Below are positions 17,557-28,453 of a DNA stretch of 64,000 nt, one piece after another. Where the stretch lies: contig JAUWGW010000001.1 of assembly GCA_030606215.1 (NCBI GenBank), positions 62,001 through 126,000 on the forward strand, given 5' to 3'. The stretch comes from a bacterium (GTDB lineage: Bacteria > NPL-UPA2 > JAUVJM01). A model generated the notes under the pieces. It was not told where the DNA came from. It saw only the letters and a list, made by a program, of their open reading frames with translations, and did not search any database. Position 1 is the first letter of the stretch. Each line of letters starts with the position of its first letter. The position numbers were made by a program, and so were the translations under genes.

Positions 17557-18903
17557 CTATGAGAGAACTGGGTTAGAAGAGAGTTTGTTTATGACGAGCC
17601 CGCTCAGAGGTTTTGGATAGAAATAGGTAGCTTTTCCCGGCATTTTGCCTCCAATAGATGCAATCGCTTTGACCTGTTCCACCTTAGTCGGGTTCAGCAG
17701 AACTGCAAGCTCAAACTTGCCTTCATCAACCAATTTCATAGCCTGCTTTTCATCTTTCACATAAGTAATATTATCTTCTAACATCTTCCTGCCATTATTA
17801 AGGATATGATCCAATAGAAGGTTATGTGCAACTACCACATCAAGAGACTTATAAATATCGGGGATTCCGCTACCCATAACTTCATCACGCTTTTTACTAT
17901 CTCTTAGAACAAGGAATTCCAGTCTTTTGCCATTATACATGCCGAATGCATTCTCCCTACCAATGGAATCCTTCATCAATTTTGACATTTCTTCATATGA
18001 GGAACAACTCCTTCTTATAAAAAATTCATTTAACTTCCCTTCCCGCACAGTGGAGCATTCCCCACCTGTCGTCTGGCGGGCAGGTTTGCTGCTCGGAAGA
18101 CTTCTAACAAGACGGTGCGCAGGCAGAATGGTCAACCCATCATCATCCATATTAGTCAGATAAATCATTATGTGGTTATACAGCTCCTCTCCGGTAAAAC
18201 CACCTTCAATCTTTCGCCTGTTTTCTCTATAGGAAATAGCCGTTTCATATCTGTGATGTCCGTCAGCTATATAGATTTTCTTAGGGTGAAGCAGCGTTTG
18301 TATTATCCGTATTGTGTCAGAATTGTGCACCCTCCACAGTCTATGTAATATACCATCTGCATCTTTGACATTAATAGAGGGAGGTTTATCCATGTTTTCC
18401 TTAAAAAGCGTTTCAAGATGGAAATTCGGGTCAGAATATAATCCAAAAATAGGGGAAAGATTTGCATGACACGCAGACATAAGTCTCAGCCTGTCTTCTT
18501 TCGGTTTGCGCAGTGTCTCTTCATGCGGGAGAACTCCTCCATTTTCGGAGAATTCTTCAAGGCGGAGAATACAGATAAAACCTTTTTGGATTTTTCTAAC
18601 TTCTCCAAGTTCATATTCCTGACTGTAGAAATAAATGCAATTGTTTTTTCCCTCAACGAGAACCTTTTCATTTAGCCACTTTTTGAGAAAAGACGCCGCG
18701 CGGGTATATCTGTTATCCTCCGGCCCATCTTCTGGGTTTTCTTTACCAAGTATAAGACGTATTATGTTGTGTTCATCAATTTTATAATACTGGTCCTGCT
18801 CCTTTTCTGAAATTACATCATATGGCGGGGCTGTTACAAGTGCAAAATCCCATACCCTCTCTTTATTATACAAAATCCCCTTAAATGGAAAAATGTTCGC
18901 CAT
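17557..18903 (-). CDS. DUF1015 family protein
   Basis: PFKGILYN...APPYDVISEKEQ, YIADGHHRYETAISYRE, LTILPAHRLV. Confidence 0.88.
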   Translation of the reverse strand: MANIFPFKGILYNKERVWDFALVTAPPYDVISEKEQDQYYKIDEHNIIRLILGKENPEDGPEDNRYTRAASFLKKWLNEKVLVEGKNNCIYFYSQEYELGEVRKIQKGFICILRLEEFSENGGVLPHEETLRKPKEDRLRLMSACHANLSPIFGLYSDPNFHLETLFKENMDKPPSINVKDADGILHRLWRVHNSDTIRIIQTLLHPKKIYIADGHHRYETAISYRENRRKIEGGFTGEELYNHIMIYLTNMDDDGLTILPAHRLVRSLPSSKPARQTTGGECSTVREGKLNEFFIRRSCSSYEEMSKLMKDSIGRENAFGMYNGKRLEFLVLRDSKKRDEVMGSGIPDIYKSLDVVVAHNLLLDHILNNGRKMLEDNITYVKDEKQAMKLVDEGKFELAVLLNPTKVEQVKAIASIGGKMPGKATYFYPKPLSGLVINKLSSNPVLS

Positions 18904-19843
18904 AGGATTCTCCCTTCAACTCCTCAACATAACTCCCTGCGCTGAACGATGCCGCTGCTCCCTCACCACAGGCAGTTACAACCTGCCTCAGTGTTTTCTT
19001 CCTTGCATCTCCACAGGCATAGATACTGTCTACAGAAGTTTTCATGTTTTCATCGGTTATGATATATCCATTTTCATCCAGTCTAATTGTATCTTTCAAG
19101 AATTCCGTGTTTGGTTTAACTCCAACAGCTATGAATATTCCATCAAGATGCAGTTCAGATTCAACTCCTGTTTTTAAATTCTTAACAGAGACAGCTTCTA
19201 CTCTATCCTCCCCATATATTTTAGTAACTATTGAATCTTTGATAAACTTAACTCTTTCATTCTTAGAAAACCTCTCCTGAAGTATCTTCGTGGCACGCAG
19301 TCTTGACCGCCTGTGGATGAGATGAATACGAGTTGCAAACTTCGAAAGAAGAAGGGTTTCCTCAAGGGCAGTATTGCCTCCTCCAACCACTGCAATTTCC
19401 TTATCTTTAAAAAATGGGCCGTCACACGTTGCGCAGTAAGAAACTCCTTTACCACGCAGCTCATCTTCTCCCGGAATGCCAAGTTTCATTGGATTACATC
19501 CCACCGCCGTTATTATGGCAAGAGTCCTATACTTTTGGTCTTCTGTTTCAACAACCTTCTCCCCTCCCTTTTCTATAATCCTCTTTACTCCTGCCGCTTG
19601 TATATTCAATCCGAACTTTTCTGCCTGCAGTTTGAACTTCTCCGCCAGTTCATACCCATTTATCCCTTCAGGGAAGCCAGGATAGTTTTCAACCAGTCCT
19701 GCTGTAGCTATCTCCCCGCCTGCTCCTATTTTCTCAAGCAGAACAGTATCCATCCCCGCGCGGCACGCATAGAGCCCCGCTGTCAGCCCTGCAGGCCCTC
19801 CCCCAATAATTATAATGTCATATAGAGTTTTATCACCTGTCAT
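18881..19843 (-). CDS. trxB: Thioredoxin-disulfide reductase
   Basis: IIIIGGGPAGLTAGLYACRAG, CATCDGPFFKDKEIAVVGGGNTALEE, YACGDARKKTLRQVVTACGEGAAA. Confidence 0.94.
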   Translation of the reverse strand: MTGDKTLYDIIIIGGGPAGLTAGLYACRAGMDTVLLEKIGAGGEIATAGLVENYPGFPEGINGYELAEKFKLQAEKFGLNIQAAGVKRIIEKGGEKVVETEDQKYRTLAIITAVGCNPMKLGIPGEDELRGKGVSYCATCDGPFFKDKEIAVVGGGNTALEETLLLSKFATRIHLIHRRSRLRATKILQERFSKNERVKFIKDSIVTKIYGEDRVEAVSVKNLKTGVESELHLDGIFIAVGVKPNTEFLKDTIRLDENGYIITDENMKTSVDSIYACGDARKKTLRQVVTACGEGAAASFSAGSYVEELKGESYGEHFSI

Positions 19844-19854
19844 TATTTTCAGAT

Positions 19855-19884
19855 ATTATAATCTCCAAACCTTATTTATGTCAA
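19855..19884 (-). promoter_or_regulatory. Putative sigma70 promoter for trxB
   Basis: Reverse strand TTGACA-18 nt-TATAAT. Confidence 0.6.
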
Positions 19885-19898
19885 AGATTTTCAATTTC

Positions 19899-21128
19899 TC
19901 AATCAGCCTTTCTTGGTGAGAGGAGTCTTGGAACACCACTTGCGGCGAATATTATTACGTACGGCATTATCGGGATGCGATATCTTATGGAACCAAGTAT
20001 TACTGTATGGAGCAAAGTAAAGAAAATAACCGGCAAATAAAGAAATACCAGTTTCCTCCATCGCTTGCGTGTAGCAACTATCTGCCAGATTGCCAGCAAT
20101 ACTACTGGACCGTACGACATAATGCTGGCCAGTTTATACTTCCAGCTCTGATAGCCGCCCGCATTTGGAGTAAATGACCAGAAACGCCTAAATTTTATCA
20201 CAGCCAGCTCAAGAAATCTGCGCGGATTATTTTTGATAAAGTGAATGGTTTCCCGTTTGAAATATCTATCAAGTTCTATTTCATTCATGCTTTTCATCTC
20301 TTCTGTCCAGACAATCTTTTCTACTCCTGGACCTCCATCTGCCCGCGGATTGTTTGATTCGTACAAAGTTAATCCGCCACCAGTCGTAAGGAAAATAAAT
20401 TTCCCAGACCTTTTGTAATTATCCCATGCCCAGGGAGCCATAACAAATCCAGCTATTAGAAAAATTAACAAGCCATCTGCTAAGAGCAATTTTCTCCTGT
20501 CATTATATATAGTCAACATAATGATGAAAGCAAATGGGAGAAAATACACCATTACCGGTTTAATGAGAATTGATAGTCCTGCTAATATGCCAGTGCAGAC
20601 CGCGTAACCCCACTTCATGTGGAAAACTGCGTGATTCCACCTCGAGTGGGTAGTCGGGCTTGTCCCTGAGCCCGACAAAATTTGGACAGTCGTCTTTCTC
20701 AGGAAGAAAATCAAGCACAAGAACAAAAAAACGAAAAGGGTTTCTGTAAGTATGAGTCCTGTGAAGAAAACAAAAAATGGGTAGACTGCACCCAAAAAAC
20801 CTGCTATCAATCCCACTTTTTCAGAGAATATTTCTCTTGCAATAAGATATATAATAAAAATTGAAGCAGTCCCTATGACAGAATGCATTATCCTGACTGC
20901 AAGAAAGGAGTGTCCAAAAAGGGCATACACCCAGCTCAAGAAAACAGGATAGAGTGGAGCAGTTGAGGCAGAACTGAATTCTTTACCGAGAATTAGCTCT
21001 GAGGCAATCCCGTCATACCTGACGGAGTCCGGGAAGAAAAACTTATCTTGCAGGGTCAGAACATAACCTATCCTGATACCCAAACAAATGACTAAAATGA
21101 ATAATAAACTTTTGAGGTCAGATTTCAT
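19899..21128 (-). CDS. GT39/ArnT-like membrane glycosyltransferase
   Basis: Multi-TM; PDSVRYDGIASELI, APLYPVFLSWVYALFG, LIREIFSEKVGLIAG pattern. Confidence 0.75.
   Translation of the reverse strand: MKSDLKSLLFILVICLGIRIGYVLTLQDKFFFPDSVRYDGIASELILGKEFSSASTAPLYPVFLSWVYALFGHSFLAVRIMHSVIGTASIFIIYLIAREIFSEKVGLIAGFLGAVYPFFVFFTGLILTETLFVFLFLCLIFFLRKTTVQILSGSGTSPTTHSRWNHAVFHMKWGYAVCTGILAGLSILIKPVMVYFLPFAFIIMLTIYNDRRKLLLADGLLIFLIAGFVMAPWAWDNYKRSGKFIFLTTGGGLTLYESNNPRADGGPGVEKIVWTEEMKSMNEIELDRYFKRETIHFIKNNPRRFLELAVIKFRRFWSFTPNAGGYQSWKYKLASIMSYGPVVLLAIWQIVATRKRWRKLVFLYLPVIFFTLLHTVILGSIRYRIPIMPYVIIFAASGVPRLLSPRKAD
20605..20690. repeat. Composite palindromic repeat inside GT39-like gene
   Basis: contains TCGGGCTtgtccctgAGCCCGA and CCACctcgaGTGG hairpins. 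Confidence 0.6.
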
Positions 21129-21234
21129 TCACAACCTATAAAAAGATACTGTATATATCTGTTTTAACTGTTTCTGACCAACTCAAATCCTAACATGGGT
21201 TCTTTTTGATTTGGTTGCACATGTCCAACCTTTA

Positions 21235-23133
21235 CTATTTGACATTAAATAATCCTACTCTTCCACCAGGACCAGAAAATATCTTCATCCGGGAAAAATA
21301 AACTGTATCTCCTTCAAAAATTGCCTCCACTGCGGATCTATCTATGTGAAGTGAATAAACTGATTCGGGTAAGAACAGATAGGAAACTCCTTTCAATTTC
21401 GCTTTTTCATATAAACCTTCTATTCCAGGTAAGAGTTCATCCTGAGATTTCACAAGCTTCCATTCTACGTTGAGGTGATGTTTGAAAGAATAAAACTCCC
21501 TAGGGTCAGGGAAGTCATCGGCCATAACCTTACTCGCGGGAGGCAAATGTCTTTTCATATACAAAATCATGTTCTCATAGGGCAGGAAGATACCCAGATG
21601 AGCAGGATTCTCGGAATCAGTCCTATACAGGGCGTACTCTGCGTGCAATGGAGAAAAATGTAAAAATGTAGAGCATAAAATCATGAAGAATAAATATCCA
21701 CTGAAAACAATCATTCCTATATTCCTCCATTTGCTCATAAGAAATCTAAAACAGAATGCCAGACATATTGCTATAAAAGGATAAAGAGGTAACTGCCAGC
21801 GAGGGTAAGTGGAAGGCAATACCTTAAGAGACATAGTCAATATTATATACCAGCACAAAAAACTAATTGCTAAAGGCCAGAATTTTCTAAGATATGCCCT
21901 TTGGACCAAAAAGAGGACTAAACCGGCACAAAAGAGAACCAATCCTACAAAACTAATCTGCTTAGGTATCATACTAAAATATAAGGATATTTGTCCAACA
22001 CGAAATAGAGGAGAAAAGCTTAGAACCCTTTCCAGCTTTGCTGCATTAAAACTTAGCTCTACAAAAAATTGCCCTATAAGGATAAACGGCAAAATCACCC
22101 CCAGCGAAAAAAGCCAATATACAAACCCCTTTCTTAAAGAGACACGTTCAATAAATATATGATGTATAATCAGGATAAGGATAAGGCAAATTTCCCCGGT
22201 TATCAGGAATCGCTTCCACAAAAATCCTACGGCTGCCCAGAAGAAACACCAGTAAAGAGCTGGATAATGCCTTGACTTTAAGAAATGGATCAAAAAATAT
22301 AGGGGAAGTAAACTGAAGAAAACCGTTCCGCATCCGAGAGCAGCACTAGAAGAATAATAGGAAATGTTAGGGAAGAAGAGAAAGAGCACTGCCGCCATCC
22401 TGGCTAAGTCTCTATATCCAAAACGAGCTACTATCTCATAAATTAGTGCAGAACTAAGAATACAAAATAGTAAAGAAGGCAACCTTACCCAGAACACATT
22501 CGGCTCCGTTAATGTAGTCATCCCTAAAGAAACCCACCGACTTAAAGGTGGAGGCTTGTAAAGAAAAACATAGGAAGGTACACTTTTTAATAGGAAAAAC
22601 AGCAAATGTGAAAGCGAAAAAACAGTGATTACCAACAAGATAATCTTCTGCCTAGCAGAGAGTTTCGCAAAACATTGCCACGGTTTATATTTAACTATTA
22701 TAACTATCCCTATTAATACTGTTAGGCGTAAGAACCATTGGAGCATTTCAAATTTAGCTCTGGGGCAAACCGGTCCAAAGCTTACTGCTTGCAAAATCTG
22801 TATTCCGGAGCATGCATGAGAAGGCTCATCGCTCCATGTTCTCAAAGGTAAAAAACTAATGGGATAAACATGAAGTAAGACAAAGACAATGACTGCTCCT
22901 ATAAAACTCCAATCCCTCTCTTTCAAAAGCGTAATGGGGGAACGCCTACCTTTATCAGGTATCTCTACTCCTTTAAAATATAGAATGCTAAGTACTCCAA
23001 AATAGAAAAGGAAGGACAAAAGCCATATGTATCTTCTAAATGGGGAACCAGGGACAAGCCAGCAGGGATATAAAAGATAACAAAAAGTCCATAGAAAGAA
23101 ATACGGTAACCAATACTTTAATCTCTTATCCAT
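21235..23133 (-). CDS. GT39-like multi-TM glycosyltransferase
   Basis: Multi-TM; LRTWSDEPSHACSG, RWVSLGMTTLTEPNVFWVRLPSLLFCILSSALIYEIVARFG. Confidence 0.7.
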   Translation of the reverse strand: MDKRLKYWLPYFFLWTFCYLLYPCWLVPGSPFRRYIWLLSFLFYFGVLSILYFKGVEIPDKGRRSPITLLKERDWSFIGAVIVFVLLHVYPISFLPLRTWSDEPSHACSGIQILQAVSFGPVCPRAKFEMLQWFLRLTVLIGIVIIVKYKPWQCFAKLSARQKIILLVITVFSLSHLLFFLLKSVPSYVFLYKPPPLSRWVSLGMTTLTEPNVFWVRLPSLLFCILSSALIYEIVARFGYRDLARMAAVLFLFFPNISYYSSSAALGCGTVFFSLLPLYFLIHFLKSRHYPALYWCFFWAAVGFLWKRFLITGEICLILILIIHHIFIERVSLRKGFVYWLFSLGVILPFILIGQFFVELSFNAAKLERVLSFSPLFRVGQISLYFSMIPKQISFVGLVLFCAGLVLFLVQRAYLRKFWPLAISFLCWYIILTMSLKVLPSTYPRWQLPLYPFIAICLAFCFRFLMSKWRNIGMIVFSGYLFFMILCSTFLHFSPLHAEYALYRTDSENPAHLGIFLPYENMILYMKRHLPPASKVMADDFPDPREFYSFKHHLNVEWKLVKSQDELLPGIEGLYEKAKLKGVSYLFLPESVYSLHIDRSAVEAIFEGDTVYFSRMKIFSGPGGRVGLFNVK

Positions 23134-23163
23134 AAGTCCTTTTCCATTTCTCTCTAAAAAATG

Positions 23164-25149
23164 TCAAAAATTCGCATCCGGGATTCTGTCAATGAACATC
23201 CGATGCCATAATTCAAAATTAAGAAGTGCCCAGAGTCTGGAGCCATGGTCATACCGCTTGTTGCAATGCTCATCTACAATTAATTTCAAATAATCCTCTC
23301 TGAAATATCCCCGCTGAAGACTTTCCCTGGATAAGAGGATTTCATAGATGTATTTTTTAAGTTCATTCCTCAGCCAGCGGCTGACGGGCACACCAAATCC
23401 CATCTTCCCCCGATGGAGTATTTGATATGGAAGAAGATTTGAGAATGCCTTCTTTAGAATATATTTGCTGTTGAATCCTTTAAGCTTGAGATTGGAGGGA
23501 ATGGATGCAGTAAACTCCATAAGTTTATGGTCAAGGAAAGGGGAACGCGCTTCAAGTGAATTTGCCATCGTAGCTATATCCATCTTGACAAACAAATCAT
23601 TTGGGAGATATGTCATAATGTCTACGAAAAGAGTAGTATCCAGAAAATCCTGCCCCATTCCTTTTTTATCTGCAGGGGTTTGGTCCATCAAACCCTTATC
23701 TGTAGTGGTCTGATTTATCAGACCTGTCTTAAAGTGATTTAGCAGATAATCAAATGAATCTATTCCCTCAACAGCTTCTTTAAAAAAAGGAGTGTAAAGT
23801 TCATTTTTTCTTTCATTGTCAAAGATGCATGTCCAGCGGATGTATCTTTGCTCCCTTGAATAATTCACGGATTTCATAAATCTTCTGACACGTCTACCAT
23901 AAGCTTTCTGCTCTGGAGAATATGGAATTAACTTAACTATACCGTCGATTATATCCTTACGAATCCACAGGGGTAGTTTCTCAAAATATTCGGCTAACTT
24001 AACTGCCCTATAGCGGGGATACCCTGCAAAATTCTCATCTCCACCATCTCCATTCAGTGCAACTGTTACTTCCTGAGAGGTCTTTTCTGCAACATAATAA
24101 GTAGGAATTGCAGATGAATCAGCAAATGGTTCATTGTAATGCCAGATAAGCTTTGGAAGGAGCTTAATCGCATCCGGCTTTACAACATATTCATGATGGT
24201 CAGTCTTGAAATGTTTTGCCACAATTCGGGCATATTTAAGTTCATCATATGCTCTATCTTCAAACCCTACTGAAAAAGTTTTAACCCTCCTCCCCATTAA
24301 TTTACTCATTATTCCAACAATAATGCTTGAATCAATCCCGCCACTCAAGAAAGCCCCCAGAGGAACGTCACTGACAAGTCTCAATTTAACTGCTTCCTCA
24401 AGCACCTCCCGAATACGCTTGCAGTATTCATCTTCCGTCATTTTAATCTTATTATTCATGTTAAGATTCCAGTATCGTTCAATTGAAATCTTGCCCATCT
24501 CACACACTAAATAATGGGCGGGAGGCAACTTCCGGATATTTTTAAAGGCAGTTAATGGGGATGGAACATATTGATAAGTAAGATAGTTGTGTATAGCAGG
24601 CAAGTTAACCTCTCTTGGAATTCTGGGTACTTGAAGGATTGACTTAATTTCAGATGCAAAGATTAGTTGGTTCCTGCAGTTGGTGTAACACAGTGGTTTC
24701 TGCCCGAGCCTATCTCTTGCCAGAAACAACCTATTTTTCTTTTCATCCCATATTGCAAAAGCAAACATCCCGCGGAGGAATTCCAGACAATCAATGCCAT
24801 AAGTTTCGTAAAGATGGATTATTACCTCAACATCACTATTGGTATAGAAATGATGCCCCTCATTTTCCAGTTTTTTTCTTAACTCCTTGAAATTATATAC
24901 TTCCCCGTTACATACAATCCAGATTGTCCCATCCTCATTATGAATCGGTTGATGCCCCGTCTTTAAATCTATAATAGCAAGCCGCCTTATTCCCAACCCT
25001 ACATTATTTTGCTCATTTCTTTTCCACCCCAAATATATCCCTTCATCGTCAGGACCTCTGTACTCCATCACCTTGCACATCTTTCTGATGGTTTCTTCCT
25101 GAATGCCACTTTCAGAATCTATATTCAGGATACCGCATATCCCGCACAT
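23164..25149 (-). CDS. asnB: Asparagine synthase (glutamine-hydrolysing)
   Basis: MCGICGI N-terminal Ntn nucleophile, YRGPDDEGI, GAFLSGGIDSSIIVG, SLEARSPFLDHKLMEF. Confidence 0.94.
   Translation of the reverse strand: MCGICGILNIDSESGIQEETIRKMCKVMEYRGPDDEGIYLGWKRNEQNNVGLGIRRLAIIDLKTGHQPIHNEDGTIWIVCNGEVYNFKELRKKLENEGHHFYTNSDVEVIIHLYETYGIDCLEFLRGMFAFAIWDEKKNRLFLARDRLGQKPLCYTNCRNQLIFASEIKSILQVPRIPREVNLPAIHNYLTYQYVPSPLTAFKNIRKLPPAHYLVCEMGKISIERYWNLNMNNKIKMTEDEYCKRIREVLEEAVKLRLVSDVPLGAFLSGGIDSSIIVGIMSKLMGRRVKTFSVGFEDRAYDELKYARIVAKHFKTDHHEYVVKPDAIKLLPKLIWHYNEPFADSSAIPTYYVAEKTSQEVTVALNGDGGDENFAGYPRYRAVKLAEYFEKLPLWIRKDIIDGIVKLIPYSPEQKAYGRRVRRFMKSVNYSREQRYIRWTCIFDNERKNELYTPFFKEAVEGIDSFDYLLNHFKTGLINQTTTDKGLMDQTPADKKGMGQDFLDTTLFVDIMTYLPNDLFVKMDIATMANSLEARSPFLDHKLMEFTASIPSNLKLKGFNSKYILKKAFSNLLPYQILHRGKMGFGVPVSRWLRNELKKYIYEILLSRESLQRGYFREDYLKLIVDEHCNKRYDHGSRLWALLNFELWHRMFIDRIPDANF
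23670..23731. repeat. Two tandem family A palindromes inside asnB
   Basis: tgcaGGGGTTTGGTccATCAAACCCttatctgtagtGGTCTGATttATCAGACCtg. Confidence 0.75.
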
Positions 25150-25198
25150 ATCTCTCTACTCCAAATCTATAATCACACAGCGGCTTTTGTTATTCCTG

Positions 25199-25217
25199 CC
25201 CCTGATTTAATCAGGGG
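25199..25217. repeat. Perfect palindrome just 3' of GT4 gene
   Basis: CCCCTGATTtAATCAGGGG. Confidence 0.6.
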
Positions 25218-25220
25218 TTG

Positions 25221-26348
25221 TCAGTAACAGGTTTTAGACAAAATCTCATCATATACGTTTTCTATTTTTCTTGCCATTGCACCTGCTGTGAATCTTTTCT
25301 CTACTTCTCTTCTACCTGCATCCCCTATTCGTTTTGCTTCCATAGGATTTTTCAATAGCTTCACCACGGAACTTGTAATCCCTGATGGATTAGCTGGCTC
25401 TACTATCACACCCGTCAGCCCGTGGGCTACTATTTCAGGAATTCCTCCCACCCTACTTGCAATAACAGGTCTCCCCATCGCCATAGCTTCAAGAAGAACA
25501 ATCCCAAACCCCTCAAATATAGACGGCAGGACAAAAATATCCATCACCGAAAGAATCTCCGGTATATCACGCCTGATTCCTGTGAAGATAACATTCCGGT
25601 TTACTTTCAACTTTCTACTCAATTTTTCTAATTTACTTTGTAGAGGTCCATCACCTACAAATATGAATTTTACATCCGGAACACTTTCTAAAATTTTTGG
25701 TATTGCTTCTAAAAAAAACATATATCCTTTCTGCTCATCAAATCGTCCGACACTTCCAACAACTTGCGATGATAAATTTATGCCTAATTCCTTCTTTTTC
25801 TCCGGAATATCAGCATCAATATTAAATTCTTCCAGATCAATCCCATTATGAATAACTGTAAATTTATGCTTGTGGATTTTCTCCCACCTGATAAGAAAAT
25901 CCTTTACTGCATAAGATACAGCAATGACTCTGTCTGAATGATTACTGAATATTCCATCCAGCCACACGCAAATACTAAACCTCTTCCTGAATTTATCAGG
26001 GTTATGTTTGGTGGAAATAATGACTGGCACGCCTGCCATCTTCCCTGCCAGAAATCCACATACATCCGCTTGAATTAAATGGGTGTGAAGAATCGTAATC
26101 TCCTCTCTTTTCAATAAACGATATAACCTTGCAATTGCACGAATATTCATCCTATTTTTCATCTTTAAATCAAAAACCCTGATACCTGCATTTCTGAAAT
26201 CCTCAGTAAGTTTCCCTTCTCCCTTCATATAAGCAACTATTACATTGTATTTATCCCTGTTCAGCTTCCTGATAAATGAAAGCAATACCTTCTCAGCCCC
26301 CCCTATATCAAGCTCGGTTATAAGTTGTAAAACTTTAATCTTTCCCAT
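25221..26348 (-). CDS. Glycosyltransferase family 4
   Basis: LDIGGAEKVLLSFI, VGRFDEQKGYMFFLEA, PSIFEGFGIVLLEAMAMGRPVIASRVGGIPEIV. Confidence 0.9.
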   Translation of the reverse strand: MGKIKVLQLITELDIGGAEKVLLSFIRKLNRDKYNVIVAYMKGEGKLTEDFRNAGIRVFDLKMKNRMNIRAIARLYRLLKREEITILHTHLIQADVCGFLAGKMAGVPVIISTKHNPDKFRKRFSICVWLDGIFSNHSDRVIAVSYAVKDFLIRWEKIHKHKFTVIHNGIDLEEFNIDADIPEKKKELGINLSSQVVGSVGRFDEQKGYMFFLEAIPKILESVPDVKFIFVGDGPLQSKLEKLSRKLKVNRNVIFTGIRRDIPEILSVMDIFVLPSIFEGFGIVLLEAMAMGRPVIASRVGGIPEIVAHGLTGVIVEPANPSGITSSVVKLLKNPMEAKRIGDAGRREVEKRFTAGAMARKIENVYDEILSKTCY

Positions 26349-26563
26349 TACACACTTAAAAATTTTTCTGCATAAAGAGGAGCGTTCAAAACTAATTCAA
26401 CATCATCCTCTTTAAACAAGAACGGCTTAACCTGCTCTGCTAAAAACTTCAATTCTTTTTCTGACAACCCCTTCAAGTGCTTTAATATAACTTCCTTGGG
26501 AGGCCCTTTTATTTTATTAGCCACAAGCACATCCTTATTAAGCGGGAACTTTTTCTTTAACAT
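26348..26563 (-). CDS. Hypothetical 71-aa protein
   Basis: Open frame ending at the start codon of the GT4 gene; no recognised motif. Confidence 0.45.
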   Translation of the reverse strand: MLKKKFPLNKDVLVANKIKGPPKEVILKHLKGLSEKELKFLAEQVKPFLFKEDDVELVLNAPLYAEKFLSV

Positions 26564-26659
26564 AAATAATGTATCATAGATATCTCTCCCTCTTTTCTTA
26601 AGAATAGGTAATCCATTTCACTTAATCCTTGTATTTAGGGACTATATAACCACCCAAAG

Positions 26660-27460
26660 TCATCTGTGGAATATTTTTCGATAAAACCGTAAAAACCTGC
26701 TATTGTAGTTGCTCCTCAGAATCACTATTATAACAAACCTCTTCAGCATAGAAGTCAACAGGACAACTACATTTAGAAGAAAATATTTTCTTCCGAAATA
26801 TTTCTTTCTGATAGCATGTTCTTCCCTGGAAGCTTGATACATAGCACTTTTACCACCTGTCCGTGCATAAGCTATTACCTCATTGCAGTAGTGAAATTTA
26901 ACCCCAGAGAAATAAAGGTTTAAAAAAAAGTCATAGTCGGCTAAGAGGCTGAAATTCAAATTATAGCGCTGCTTTGCATAAACATTTCTTGCTACGAAAG
27001 ATGAAGGGTGAATAACCCGCCAGCGGTAAGTTCCAATAAGTTCCGGCTTACCGCGGACTCTTTCTATGTACTCAAGATTCTTAGAAACCACTTGAATATC
27101 ACCAAAGAAAACTCCTGCTTCCCTATCTTTCAGATACCCGGAGACAATAAGCTTCACTGCATCCGGTTGATACCAATCATCACTATTAATAATTCCGACA
27201 AGTTCACCATGGGCTATATCAATTCCCTTATTCATTGCATCATAAAGCCCTTTGTCCGGTTCACTGACGAAGTGGGCAATTCTGCTTCTGTAATTCTTGA
27301 TTATCTCAAATGTTTTATCTTTAGAACCACCGTCAATAATAATGTATTCTATATTCGGATGACTCTGGCTGAGGACACTCTTAATTGTTTCTTCTAAATG
27401 CTTCTCACTATTAAGAGTGGGGGTGATAATACTCACCAGGGGAAGATTATCATTCATCAA
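26660..27460 (-). CDS. Glycosyltransferase family 2
   Basis: VSIITPTLNSEKHLEETIKSVLSQSHPNIEYIIIDGGSKDKT, DKGLYDAMNKGI, INSDDWY. Confidence 0.92.
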   Translation of the reverse strand: MMNDNLPLVSIITPTLNSEKHLEETIKSVLSQSHPNIEYIIIDGGSKDKTFEIIKNYRSRIAHFVSEPDKGLYDAMNKGIDIAHGELVGIINSDDWYQPDAVKLIVSGYLKDREAGVFFGDIQVVSKNLEYIERVRGKPELIGTYRWRVIHPSSFVARNVYAKQRYNLNFSLLADYDFFLNLYFSGVKFHYCNEVIAYARTGGKSAMYQASREEHAIRKKYFGRKYFLLNVVVLLTSMLKRFVIIVILRSNYNSRFLRFYRKIFHR

Positions 27461-27468
27461 ATCATCAC

Positions 27469-28439
<971 letters not shown>

Positions 28440-28453
28440 TTATAGTAAGGTTG

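Noticed and set aside
17377-17562. 61-aa plus-strand ORF as a real gene
   Set aside because: Lies inside the inverted-repeat element, no recognised domain; kept only as part of the element finding.
19313-19825. 170-aa plus-strand ORF
   Set aside because: Antisense to trxB.
25288-25851. 187-aa plus-strand ORF
   Set aside because: Fully antisense to the clear GT4 gene; no recognisable motif.
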